Shown here piece by piece: positions 22,354 to 33,715 of a DNA stretch of 64,000 nt. Under the pieces are notes generated by a model. That model saw only the letters and a list, made by a program, of their open reading frames with translations, was not told the DNA's origin and ran no database searches. Numbering within the stretch: position 1 is the first letter of the stretch; each line of letters starts with the position of its first letter. The translations under genes and the position numbers were made by a program. The stretch is from Desarmillaria ectypa (taxonomy: Eukaryota > Basidiomycota > Agaricomycetes > Agaricales > Physalacriaceae), in contig JAUDYN010000004.1 in assembly GCA_030407005.1 (NCBI GenBank), positions 1,736,001-1,800,000 of the forward strand, written 5' to 3'.

Positions 22354-24919
22354 ACGCGCCTTCTACCCTCTAGACGTTGGGAGTGATGCTTTTTTACGAT
22401 TGATTTTACCCAGATGAATTTTCTATTATTACTGATCACGACTCCCATTTCATACAGTTTGTCATCCCCACTTGTCTTGTCTTTGCTTTGCTGTCCCGGA
22501 CTTTTATTTTTAAACATCGTCCTTCACTCTGTGTGTGTTGTGTGTTGTATCCCGTTCTCATGTGTAGTACCCTTCATATTTTTGACCATGTCACTGTATA
22601 TCTTGACTCGGGTGGATATACCCTAGCATACGTATTTTCATTGCGGAAATGAACTGTTTCAATACAATGCATTCCACGGATGTTTTCGGCAAAGAGGGGT
22701 GGTCCGAGAGAGACCCTCATCGAGCGACCCCTTCCTCGGACCCATCACAACCCCAGGGAAGACTCCGAAAGCTATTCATAGTCTGGTGATTGGACCAAGA
22801 TCGACTTTGCAGAGTTACAGCAGGGCAACTGCCCACGATATGAAGGACCCGCATACGCAGCGATCACGGGCAAGGATTCCCATGCTGTTTTGACATGGGA
22901 TATGTTACAAGCTGTTGGAACCAATTGCGGTTGACGGAGCCTGATTGCATGATTGATGGTGTCATATGTAGAGTAGGGGGGGATTATAAGTATCTTTGTA
23001 GATTGGATAACGGGACTCTCGGTCAGCAAAGGAATCTGATGCAATGGATTTATTTTTGAAGGTAGCCTCCGAATCGTTCCCGCAATGTCCGAACTGTTCA
23101 TCATATGGACGTGTTGCCCATGTCGATCTGGCAGGCAGTTGTGCGACATCTTTTTAGCTCCCTTCATTTGTGATCTCCATAGCACGCCCTTTCTCCTTAA
23201 TATTATCATCGGTACTTGTGATCATTTTTTGACTTGAATGTTCAACCCTTAAGCCGCGAAACGAGACTTGGCTGATTTCTATATATGATCCTCTCCCAAT
23301 CGATCAGAAGCTAGGATTTTCGAAATTTGTTATTCCCAAATGCTTTACGATTCCCCGCATGTTCGCATCCGTGAACCGTATGAGGGAAAGCGTTTAAGGT
23401 AGGGGAATTGTTTCGGACGTTGTAGGGAGGGATAATACTCTTTGACGTGAATTTGTTGTGCTGTTACAGGCTTTGCCGTCTGGCGATAGGGGATCAATTA
23501 ATGTTGATTCAATTCGATTGGCGCCTGCCAGTAGTAGATTTAGGCTGGGAGTAAAGATGTTACTCAAAGACCAGAACACACAGCAAAACATTGTCGTTGA
23601 TCAGCTAACAGCTCAAGGGGACACACGAAGAAGAACGATTAGAGGAAGTAGGGATGATGCTGTAGTCATCTTCCTTCTTCGCGACCCTGTCTCCTCCCCC
23701 CCTCTCCAACTTGAAGTCGATCAACCTCCGAATGTCTTGGCACTAAATCTGCCGTGTTCTGTGTGGCCACGGATACTTTTTCAAACGGAACATCTTTGTG
23801 TTTGGGACTATGTATTTTGATATGCTTTGAAATAGTTATTCCTGTCGTTTGTACGCCGGAACGTCAACTGTTGGAGCGTTCCCGGCCACGCTTATCAGAC
23901 CGAGAGAACAACGGCCTGAGTGAAATAGTATAAGGTGAAATTGCAAGCCAGAGTCCGTTCAGGAATAAATATATCACTACGCTCCCCTACTGCAATTTGC
24001 CGTTGCGATCATCGAGTCCGGCTATCTTTGCATTCATCCATTCAAAAATAAAGGGATTTACAAGTCTTTTATCCGAATCGGGACATAAAATAAATAAATA
24101 AATAATAATTTGAAAGCTCTGATGAGCGATCTTCTGAAAGAATCTTCTGATCGGCTCTCGTGGTGTTATCCCCGGATGGAAGGTTGGCCCGTTGTTTTGG
24201 TTCGGCTTCGGGGCGGAGTGAGTGTGGCCTTGTTGAAACGAGACGGAGGGAGGTGAAGGCAAACGGGGACGCAGGAGAGGGAAGACTGCCGCAAACTGTA
24301 ACGGGGGTCATAATTACGAGTATTCAAGTACTCGGAATTGAGAAGGCGGCGTCGAGGACCAGTAATTGATGCTCCTTTCCTTGGTAGTTCCGGGCCTGCG
24401 ATTACATTTACAAACGATCGTCGTAGAAGCGAGCGAAGCAACGCCGGCGTACAACCACTCCCCCTTGCCTGTCCGCCTACGTACAACCTTATTTTAACCC
24501 AATTTTAAGCGCTTTTACCAAGTAACGTCAGCTTTGCTTGTGCCATTTACGATTAGACCGTCATTGTAGCTATTCTCCAAGAATACGTATTCCTGTTAAT
24601 GAACGGATCCAGTCCAGGTCCTATCTGCGTTGAATATCCGCAACTACAACGCTCTCAGTTCAAACAAAAGCACTCTTTCTAATTTTATTCCGTCTATCAA
24701 AAAACTGCCCGTAGATCCCTATATAGCCATAGCGATAATAAAAAAAGGCGAGCTCAATCGAAACGCGGCGGCGTAATACCATCAGAAGACGGAATGATTT
24801 AAACGAAAATATAAACGAGTGTAGTATGGTCCAAGTAATGTTACGCGTAAGTTAAGTGATATGAGTGAGTACATAGAGGAAAACAGAAACGGAGATGTAC
24901 AACGAGTCCATTTAATTAT
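22354..24919. other. Intergenic region with only short, unassigned open frames
   Basis: About 2.5 kb between the HSF-type gene and the tail of the TVP38-like gene. Frames of 145 codons (22772-23209, minus) and 120 codons (23458-23820, plus) are open but match nothing I know. A stretch at 22786-22932 on plus reads like protein (GDWTKIDFAELQQGN to AVGTNCG) without a start; it could be a gene remnant. A short (AAAT)n run lies near 24087-24108. Confidence 0.4.
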
Positions 24920-26231
24920 TCAAGTAACTAATACCTGTTTCGTCCTAAACGGCGACTCTGCCATCTCATCAGCATCGATGTCGTCCATCGTCAATCCGGC
25001 TTCCACGTCGCCTCTTGGAGATAAGAAGGCAACTCGCTCCTCTGAATCCGCTTGCCGAATCGCCGGAAAGTCATCTTCCAGCTCTTCGTCGACTGCTTTG
25101 CGTGCAACATACGACAAATACACCAAAATCGCCACACAGAGTCCGATACCGAGATACGTCCACATGTGCGCTACCGTATCCGAACTGGTATCCTTCTCTG
25201 CACCCTGATCAGCATATGATGATGGCGTCACATGATAGTCCTTAAACGAATGTATCGACGCGCCAACACTGGTATGGATGATCACTTTAAATAGCGACAG
25301 AGCAGTGCAGATGGTATAGGTACGAAGGGAGAGCGTGGGTGCGGCGGCAAGGAGGCAGTTCATGACATTGTAAGGGTACGGTGCGAGGCGAATAAGGAAT
25401 AGTAGCTTGGGCCGCTTTTCAATGGCGCGAACGACGCGCTTCATCGTGCAAGCCGAGTCTAGCCAACATGTGATGGTATCGTGGAAGAGAGATCGAGAGA
25501 CTGTGAACACAACGAGGGCGCCTGCCAAAGCAGAAAAGTAGGATATTACGGCGCCTGTCCAGAGCCCAAACGTATACCCGGAAAGAATGATAAGAGTGGA
25601 ATATAACGGAATGGGTGCTGTAGATATAATTAGATGTGGATGAATTGCCGGCACATACACACATGCTTACGGATTGTAGTTAGAAAGATCAAGACAAAAA
25701 GAACGGCGTGACCATAATGTTCGTCGGCCTGTAGCCATCGCGACAATTCATCTAAGGCTATATACCGGGGTTTTGAGTGACGTAGGAAATAGATCAAGGT
25801 GAAGACTGACCCGAGAACACTTCTGTTTTATAGAGAGCGATAGCAAAGACGAAAGCGAGGCTTGTTATACCATATAAAATGATTGGAACCCAAGGCTTCA
25901 GTAGATTAGCTATCCGGAGACCCCGGGGGCGAGTGTAATTGTTTGAATATTGGTGTATTAACCTTGGACGCGTTGGGATAAGCCTAGGTGTAAGCTGCGA
26001 AGAGCTTAAAGAGTGCTCAGGAACGGTAGACTGCGGAGAACTGCGGTCAGGAGAAGACGACCGCTTTTCATTGAGCTCTTGTTGGCTGTCTTGGGCGAAA
26101 TGAAGATATCGAAAGGGCGACTGGGACTGGGACTGGCGATGGACGGGCGACGGGTCTGTAGATGGTGAACGGGTCGATGAAGAGGAGGTTTGAAGGATAT
26201 TGAGAGCAGGTTGGCGATGCATATTGTCCAT
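24920..26231 (-). CDS. TVP38/TMEM64 (DedA-like, VTT domain) membrane protein
   Basis: A Golgi/endomembrane protein of the SNARE-associated/VTT family, related to yeast Tvp38 and human TMEM64. Three exons. The start is placed at 26231 (MDNMHRQPALN); an upstream in-frame ATG at 26348 lies only 15 bases from a CRE palindrome and is less likely. The N-terminus is about 100 residues of Ser/Pro/Gln, then a TM helix (WVPIILYGITSLAFVFAIAL). Exon 2 gives ALDELSRWLQADEHYGHAVL and a second helix. Exon 3 continues TTIPPIPLYSTLIILSGYTF, GLWTGAVISYFSALAGALVV and the hallmark FLIRLAPYPYNVMN, then VGASIHSF. A last TM (YLGIGLCVAILVYLSYV) precedes an acidic C-tail. The family is linked to lipid scrambling and vesicle traffic; which role holds here is inference. 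Confidence 0.9.
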
Positions 26232-26656
26232 GGAATCCAGTCCGTAGTCAAAGTGCCAGTTCAAGGGAGCTCTGTCAAAATAAATGCAGGCGAGCTGGCA
26301 GTGTCGGGGTGGAGAGAAACTAAAGAAATCGCAGTGCTTTAGTGCCATGCAACGGTCACGCGTGACGTCACACGATATTTCACCTCTTTGGGTCGCTCGC
26401 GTCTGTCAGCCTGTCACTCGTTCTACTGTGCCAGTACGTTTAGCAGTTTGCGATCCTAGGAGCCGAAGCAAAGTTCATTCTTTGGGAGGAAGGTTGGCCT
26501 TTTCTCTGTCTGTATTTTCCTCAAATTACTAATGGGGAAATAATATTCCGGACCTGAACCAGTGCTCCAAAATCACGCCTTATCGTAAAAGTCGCAGTTC
26601 CAGGTAGTCTCCTGCACGTTTGCTAGCTCCACCTGACTCAGTCATTCTTTCCAGTC
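26232..26656. promoter_or_regulatory. Bidirectional promoter with CRE palindrome
   Basis: Divergent start region between the TVP38-like gene (minus) and the small mitochondrial protein gene (plus). A perfect TGACGTCA element lies at 26363-26370 in the context CACGCGTGACGTCACAC. CREB/ATF-type bZIP proteins bind this sequence in fungi. Which of the two genes it serves is not determined. Confidence 0.5.
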
Positions 26657-27021
26657 ATGAGGTCTTTCTTTCCTCGCCGGTCCTTCGCTGTCCGTCAGTA
26701 CAGCACTCAGCGATCCTCTCATGCTCAGTGGTATGCGGACCTTGTCCCTGCCATGGTTCCAATTGCTCTTCTAGGCTCTGCAGTATATCTCGTACGTTCC
26801 TATCAGAGGCGCTACACCTATTTTTAGTCATTGCCGTACTCCAGGGCCTCCAGCTCGTCCAGACTTCTCTCTCCCACGAAAAATTTCTCGATGATGCCAA
26901 CCAGCGCGTAAAAGAACTCGAGGCAGAGGTCGAGTCACTTTACGCTGCCCGCCAACAATCTCAACAACCATCTGTGTCCGAAACGCCGTCTCAAGCACCA
27001 ACGCGCTGGCGTTTCTGGTAG
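26657..27021 (+). CDS. Small single-pass mitochondrial protein
   Basis: Two exons (26657-26791, 26845-27021) give 103 residues. The N-terminus is a typical mitochondrial presequence: Arg- and Ser-rich, no acidic residues, MRSFFPRRSFAVRQYSTQRS. Then comes one hydrophobic helix (LVPAMVPIALLGSAVYLGLQ), a charged predicted coiled coil (EKFLDDANQRVKELEAEVES) and a Gln/Pro/Ser tail ending in WRFW. The layout suggests an inner-membrane protein, with the coiled coil on one side as an interaction module. I recognise no named family, so no function is proposed. It is divergent from the TVP38-like gene and convergent with the PEX11-like gene. Confidence 0.8.
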
Positions 27022-27119
27022 CAATCAGACCCTATACTCATGTGATAGCAAATAATAGCAGAAAACATATATCTAATACAAGAGAAACAAAAAAGATGCC
27101 GCAGCATAGATGGAACCCC

Positions 27120-28511
27120 CTACAATGTCACCGACAACGCTTTCGCTAGTGAATTCTTGTGTCGATCTAACAACTTTGCAGAGCTAAGGATAGGCGGTCA
27201 AGACAGGAATGATACTGATTCCTGAAACAGAAACCTACCTCAGGATAGCCGCCATGAAACCTGTAAATGTCTTCACTGGCTCTCGCCCACGTTTGAAATG
27301 GAACAAATCATATGCTACATAGCAAGTCAATATCTGCGGTCGAGTCAACTTTCTGGATACTTACAGACGAAGATCAGGTCCATGGCTAACTTGGCTCTCG
27401 TAATCTGCAGCCAATAATCCTGCTTCTGCAATCTTTCCAGCTCCTTCTCATCAATCTTCGACATTTTGGGTTTTGATTTCGCAGTAGCACCTGACATGGA
27501 TTCCTTGTATAGACGGGACTCCACTACAACCTATATCAGCATTGTGGACCACGACAGTGACATGAGAAGCGCCGACCTTCAGACTGCAATCCCCCAATCA
27601 TTTGCCGCTCCACTCCATTTTCCACTAGCCCCACTAGGGTGGAAAGCAGCCAGCACCAATCGGCAAATTTGCCGGCACGTTCGCCTGTGCGTTTGCCTAA
27701 AAGACCTATTAGGGAAAGCGCGTATATGTCATCGGCGAACGCATTGACAAGTTCAAGTAGTACCGGAGGCGGTGCATGGAGGATGGCGTGTAGAAGTGGT
27801 CGGGAAGGCTTTGCCTTTGAAGATGACGCAGAGAAGGGAACGGGAGCAGAATTTTGGGCCATTATTGCTGTCAGCGGGGATAACCAGTTGAATAGAAGGA
27901 GCAGTTTTCTGTGGTATTGCTTAGCTGCAATATCGGATAGTCGACACATGCCGTGCCTACCTTGAGAAAGAAAATCCTGATACCGTCGATTCTAGACGCT
28001 TAACAAGACCTTGTTCCCATGGCGAGCGTGTCTTGTTTCTCAACAGTCTTCCCGTGAAAGATTTATGGAAATAGAGGTACATCCGGATTGAGTACTGGAT
28101 TAGTTTCTGGACGGACACGGTTAGGCAGGTAATCCGACAAAGTGGTGAATACCATACGAAAGCCTTGTCCCGGCCATTGCTCGTCAATATCATCTCCCTC
28201 CATACCTCCTCTCGCAAAATCCTCTTCTCGGCCTCCTTCATCTTGTCGCTGTCGTCGTCCACGTAGTCAATGTCCTCCTCGGCTTTTCCATCCTCTTGTT
28301 GTTCCTCCTCGGTCTTCTCGGTGTATATACTGCTTCCATATACATGGTGAGAGGATGATGACACCACAGACGTCCGTGGGGTGCGTGGTGGGTGCGAGGA
28401 GAGCGGATTCATGGTGAACGATGCGCTGGTATCATAGACGGATGAATAAAATTGGCCGTCGTCGTCGGTGTCGTGTGAAGGCGAAGGTGAAGGGAAGGAT
28501 ATTGAAGACAT
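27120..28511 (-). CDS. PEX11-domain peroxisomal membrane protein
   Basis: A peroxisome proliferation/division protein with a PEX11 domain. It starts at 28511 (MSSISFPSPSPSHDTDDD) with a Ser/Asp/Glu-rich region of about 110 residues. The PEX11 domain then begins at DKAFKLIQYSIRMYLYFH and continues with WEQGLVKRLESTVSGFSFSR. The next exon gives KLLLLFNWLSPLTAIMAQ and, after a linker, ELVNAFADDIYALSLIGLLG and FADWCWLLSTLVGLVENG. Further exons add KIDEKELERLQKQDYWLQ and the amphipathic segment around AKLAMDLIFV. The end reads AKLLDRHKNSLAKALSVTL and stops at 27120. The long N-terminal extension is larger than in yeast Pex11 and could carry phosphorylation sites. It may correspond to the fungal Pex11C branch; the exact subtype is not settled. 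Confidence 0.88.
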
Positions 28512-28871
28512 GTTGATTGGATATCGGTCGCTACCTCAGGCTGCAGCGGACGTCGACAGAAGGTGAATTCAACAGCCAGTGACTGCGTTGCGCGCAGTGG
28601 CGCCAGACGTGAAACTCGGGAAAAGACACGCGCTAGCCAAACAGGAAACAACTCGAAGTAATATGGCGCCTCGCGTCCTGTCGACAGAATTAAAACGCGG
28701 AGAACTGCAGAGATCTTTACGGAATTATTTCTACAAATACAACAGCCAACAGTCTGTAGCTTGAATCTGCAAGAGATGAAAACTGACCCTCGGTAGCAGA
28801 GGGTACTGCCAAATACCAGCCAAACAAACGCGTCACACTTTCTCGTCGCCTAAAAGGCCCGGGCTCGAGCG
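28512..28871. promoter_or_regulatory. Bidirectional promoter, PEX11-like / Tctex-1-like
   Basis: About 360 bases between two divergent start codons. It must hold both promoters. No long open frame; no clear element could be singled out. Confidence 0.5.
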
Positions 28872-29459
28872 GTGAACCTGTCCACGAATATGGCTAACCC
28901 GCCTGGCCTGCGCTCTCCTCCAACGCCACGCTCCGAGGTATTCTCACCACGACAAAAGTTCGATGCGGAGCTCTTGAAGGCATATATGAAGAAACTGATG
29001 TCGACAACCCTCCATTCTGCTGTATGGCCGGAGCCGCGGGAACGGGACCGGGTCAAAGCCTGGATGAAGGAAATAGGAGAGCGCGTAAAGGAACGTATGG
29101 TCGAAATACAGAAAACAGGATTGTGAGCGACTCTCACGCGCAACACATGTGGCTCCTAATAACCGCAACGCGTTTCCAGCAAGTATATCGTGTTAACACA
29201 GATTAACGAAAATCTGGGCCAGGGTGGTCGGTGAGGCTCTCCGTTCATGGGTACTGACCCTGATATTGATTCCGTCTGACGGTAGAGCGGACATGGTATG
29301 CCACTGGGAAGATTCGGACGTTGTCGCACAAGAGGTATTTTCGAATGTACGTTCACGTTATCGCGATCGACCGCTACAATGTTTCGTACGACTCATCAGT
29401 TGCCCTATCAGGATTCAATTATCTGTATCTGTATAGCGTTTGCAGTACGCACTGTCTGA
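28872..29459 (+). CDS. Tctex-1 family dynein light chain-like protein (TDA2-like)
   Basis: A small protein of the Tctex-1/TDA2 group, which act as light chains of cytoplasmic dynein or, for yeast Tda2, in actin-linked endocytosis. Four exons (to 29122, 29180-29230, 29286-29346, 29412-29459) keep the frame and give 136 residues from 28872, or 130 from the ATG at 28890. The N-terminal 30 residues are Pro/Ser-rich. The fold follows: FDAELLKAYMKKLMSTTLHS helix region, REIGERVKERM-like helix, then the strands KYIVLTQINENLGQGGRADM, VCHWEDSDVVAQEVF and SIICICIAFAVRTV at the C-terminus. The order of two helices and C-terminal strands and the length fit the family well. Which complex it serves cannot be read from sequence. 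Confidence 0.85.
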
Positions 29460-32400
29460 TTTCTCCGTTTATAGTTTTGGTTTTCCCATTTCCTTCATCA
29501 TACCCATTCACCGACTCAATGCGACTGTTTTCCGATGATACCCCCCTCTATTCAATGCACCGCACATATGGTAGGCCGGAACCATCAGCCCGACTCTCGT
29601 TAACTGTACTTGTTGTTTCGAAACGACTTCCCACTGCTAACATTTTTCCATCATCAAATCATGTTCACAGCTAAATCTTTCGTCTTCTACCGCAAATTTC
29701 CCTGCAATACGTTGTCGCCGTTCTCTCGAAGATCAGAAGCCATCTCGATCTTTCCGATGAAATGGTTTATTTGTGTCGTCTTTGAACCCACGGATGACAG
29801 GTTCGTTCACACCGGGATCAGACCAATCAGGATACCTATCGACATCTGATCCTCATCCTGCGACACTATCCAAGCTCGTACGAGCATGAGCTACTGCTGT
29901 GAATACCACCGAGAGCGCGGGATTTTGTTTGCCTGCCATGAAATGCCTCAAAGGCGTTCTCACGACGTTATGTTGTTCATTAAGTGGGTTTCACGACACC
30001 ATCTCTGTTTATCGACCGCGGTGGTTTTACGTGTTCTGTCTCGTGTTGATCGGCCCGGCAAAGCAGATACTCCTCTCATCTTCAATGCTCTTGAACCCTG
30101 AGCTGCTTGTTCGGTGCATTGGACTCCAGTTGTATAGGGGATCTCGTGGAGCTGCTGTTATGATGATCCATTCTTTCTCCCACCCGCTCTTGGTCTTGTG
30201 CTGTGATAAACAAAGAAGCCACTACTAATCGTCTGATCTGCAGCTCACAAAAGAGGCAAAAACGCTTACATCGGAAGAGCTCCGGATGGAAAGTTCCTCC
30301 TGGATCCCCGTCGTTGGGTACTTGGTGCAATGAATACGAACGGGCCAGATGCATGTTCGATTTCAATCACTACATTGAATCGCGAAATCAGAATTACCAT
30401 GGACAGCTCTCGTTGAAAGGAATACAGTGCTATTCTTGGGTTCGGCGTCCGTATTGCTCGTGCCCGCACACTCTCATAAGTCTCTGGCATCACATGCCGT
30501 CTCTGTTAACCACAAAGTCGTCGTGCTAGCGCGGATGGAGGCACAGCCACCGTGGCTTCATTTTAATAAGGTTCCGGTGGTAACCTCCGAATTTGGGTTC
30601 TTTTGGTGCTCTAGATTGAGGTAGAGCTTCGAAGTGGGATTGGGAGGATCACTATGATCAGATCAGATACGCAAGACCCACAGAGACGAAGGACATCCCC
30701 TTACAGATAGGGTGACGCGATTTCGGCGCTCGCGAGGACATAAGTGAGTTGTTTAGCCGGTTTTCTCTGGTGAAAAACATAATCATTTTGAAAATTGTTA
30801 AGTCTTTTCGTAAACCCGAGACGATAAAGATCCGGATTCAAGCCAAGAAAGTCCCACGTACGACTCGATCCCATCATGTTTCCGTTTTGTTGAATAAGTT
30901 TTTGCTCCATCATTTTGCCTATCGCAATTAACGTACCGGCGGTTGTGCTTTTCATCTTAATTTGGTATACCAGTACATCGTAAATCCAACTATTTTGGCA
31001 TGGCTGTGGAAAGCTGTTATGTGACAGTGTGCCCGAGTATGTATAGCAGCAGATTATTACAGCCCAGGTGCTTTTTAGAGCTGCGACTACTGGCGGTGGC
31101 AACTAGCAAATTTCGAATCGTAGCGAATGATTCATAGACTGCATATGACCCCATCACATATGAAATTCGACCGAGGACATGCGTATACGTATTCCACCAA
31201 ATTTCATCAGAAAGATATGTTCCTTCGACTGAGTACGCATGCGTTGTTATTCCTTGCGGGGGTAACATTCATGTATCGGTCATCGGGGATGCGGAAATCA
31301 CATTAATATGTTACTTAGGTCAAGTAGATTTGTTTCAGGTGTAGAGTATTCACAATGTCAGAATTTGAGGTGTCACAGTATGCAAAGAGATCTGGGCACG
31401 AATCGTTATGGATTAAACGTTGACATAAATGGAATGAGACTAGCATTCAGTTCAGTCGAGATCATTATATTGAACGGTAGAGTTGTATTCCGAAATTAAA
31501 ACCCCGTCATGTTCCGTGAGGATACCCAGGCATTCATCCATCCAGTCACCAGGTTGAACCAGTTGGGACGGAGTACGAGATCCTGTGCTCGTGATGATGA
31601 TTAGATTTGGCTATCGCCCGATGATTTGTCTGTCAGGCGGATCGATAGGCCATGCTGAGACTTTGTTGGACTGCTGTATTGCTGCCGCAGAGGACGCAGA
31701 CCAGGTGCGAGGAGATAAGGCATCTGGGTGAATTCGAAGCGGAAATCGGTTAGGTGTATTGAAATGGCCAGGACTGTCAATAATAGTTTGGTACGTGGAG
31801 CCCACTGTTATGGAAGAGTATTAGCCCTCGGTTCAGTGCATCCTTTCGTGTATGCTCAAGCTGGACCTGGGCTCAAGGTGCGCGGAATGACCCGAGCCAA
31901 TGTCAATGGACTACGTACAATTATATGATTACTGCTATGAACCGATGATGAATCAAAAATTACTGGTTGTTTCCGCAGTAAGAACATTGGATGCTAAGCG
32001 CTGCGGCTTCCCTGACGCGGTTCCGGGCCAAGATTAGTGGAAGATTCAAGGAAGAATGCAGCTGGGAAGCAATCATTTAGAAGGCAGTGGCTGTACAGGC
32101 TGTTTGCTCAAAAGTTGCCGGACCGAGAGCTCTTAACTTCTTGCCTCTCTCAGGTACGCGCTTCGCGAACGATCCGCGAACCAGTGCCTTCGCTCTTCTT
32201 CGTCTTTTAATTATGGTTTGACCGCCGGAACACGCTGCAACGCGTCAAATCGTTGAAGAAATCCAAGTCTTCGCACGTCTGAATGGCTATCAACATTCAA
32301 CCTTGGCAACATTTTACGTCTTAGAAAAGATCTTATTGTCCTAATGGGAACCTAGGATAGTCGGCTATGGTAGAATTAGTAATCGAGGCTTACTGGCGAT

Positions 32401-33715
32401 CTAGGGCCTGAAAGATTGTGTCAGGTCAGCACCAACCTATGTTCCCTTGACGCAAGGTCCAAAGTACCAAATCCACCACTCAAGTCAAGGTTTTCGATAC
32501 TTGTGTAATATCTACGCAGCCCCAGTCGAAATTGGATATGCTCGTTCTGGACCGGTATGAAATATCAGGCAGCTTCACAACATGCCTTGATGGACTGATA
32601 GCCTCTGTTTGACAGGCATACGGGATATCAGTCCTTCAAAAGCAGTACAAATCGGTGGAGGATGTATTGATGGCAATTTCAACTGGTAGCTCCGCCGGCA
32701 CTATGCCATTGGTTCTAATGGAATACAGGTGTTACATAAATGCGGTCAAGTATCGACTATGGACTTCCTGCGAACCTCACAATGTTTACCATAGCGATTA
32801 TCGCGAGAAATCTGTCCCACTAAGAAAATCCCCCCACTCTTCCAACCTCCAATCCTTCTAGAAGTTTATTGGAGGTGTGAGCAGATATGCGCACCAGTTT
32901 TGCTCATATCCCTATAATCCCGCATCATCCGTGACAAATTGCTAGAGGTCCCAATCTTTTGACATACATCTGAACCAATAAGAGGCTTTTTCGGTGAACA
33001 ATTCAATGGAACCTTATCACCATCAGATTTTCCTCCACTGCCTCATGAGTCATCACAGCCCTGAACCCAGGTCAATTTGAGAAGGCGCATGCTTACTATT
33101 TGTCGTGTGGGTTGTGCGTTCCTAGGGTCCTATTCGAATCGGCCGCCAGGAATAAAATCCATAGCAACATTGTTCGAATTGCAGGGATCATATTCCTATT
33201 GGCATCTACTTCATCTCAGCATTGGAAGGGGGTTTGCAAAAGCTCCGAGTCTTACAGGTGCAGTCCGCCGAAAGGAATACTACTGACGCGCTGGCGCGAC
33301 AGATGCGGACATTAGTATGTATATCCGGGCGCTCATATTCCATTGGGAACCAAAGTTCTATACTTGTACTAAAATGTCCTTGGATGTCGGATAGACGGAT
33401 TTTCGTAGGGCGATTGCTAGTCGGAAATCATGAGCAACGAACATGTTTTGGCCCATTCGATCTTGCAATTGCACCAGCGGCTATTGGTGACTATTCCCAA
33501 GTAGTCATTCGCACATTGTACTTGTACTATATGACTAGGTATGTTAGTGTTTCCAGAGCCTACCGGCACTTGAAGTGGATACACATCAATGGCGGTGGTG
33601 TCTACCTCCGGATCAAGTGTCTGTATCCGTAAATGCTTACTAGTACAAGTTAGAAAACGCGCCATTGAAGAATCGCTTCTCGTGTTTCAATCTACCACCC
33701 CCAACTTGACTTGAA
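29460..33715. other. 4.2-kb gene-poor region
   Basis: No family motif was recognised. The longest frames are 133 codons (30701-31102, minus), with an 83-codon frame just upstream on the same strand (31017-31268), and a 136-codon frame (33222-33632, plus) that lacks an ATG near its start. Stops are frequent in all frames, and I saw no terminal repeats or transposase and reverse-transcriptase motifs. It may be decayed accessory sequence next to the lineage-specific DUF6534 gene. Confidence 0.35.

Noticed and set aside
23458..23820. 120-codon plus frame as a gene
   Set aside because: No motif, no promoter-like context and no exon partner; kept only as part of the intergenic description.
24087..24108. 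AAAT-rich run as CRISPR-like or functional repeat
   Set aside because: It is an ordinary simple-sequence run of about 20 bases with no spacers.
26232..26348. Upstream in-frame ATG (26348) as start of the TVP38-like protein
   Set aside because: It is only 15 bases from the CRE palindrome, leaving almost no room for a leader, and adds residues without family likeness.
30701..31102. 133-codon minus frame as a gene
   Set aside because: No recognised family; composition is ordinary, and no start or splice context supports it firmly.
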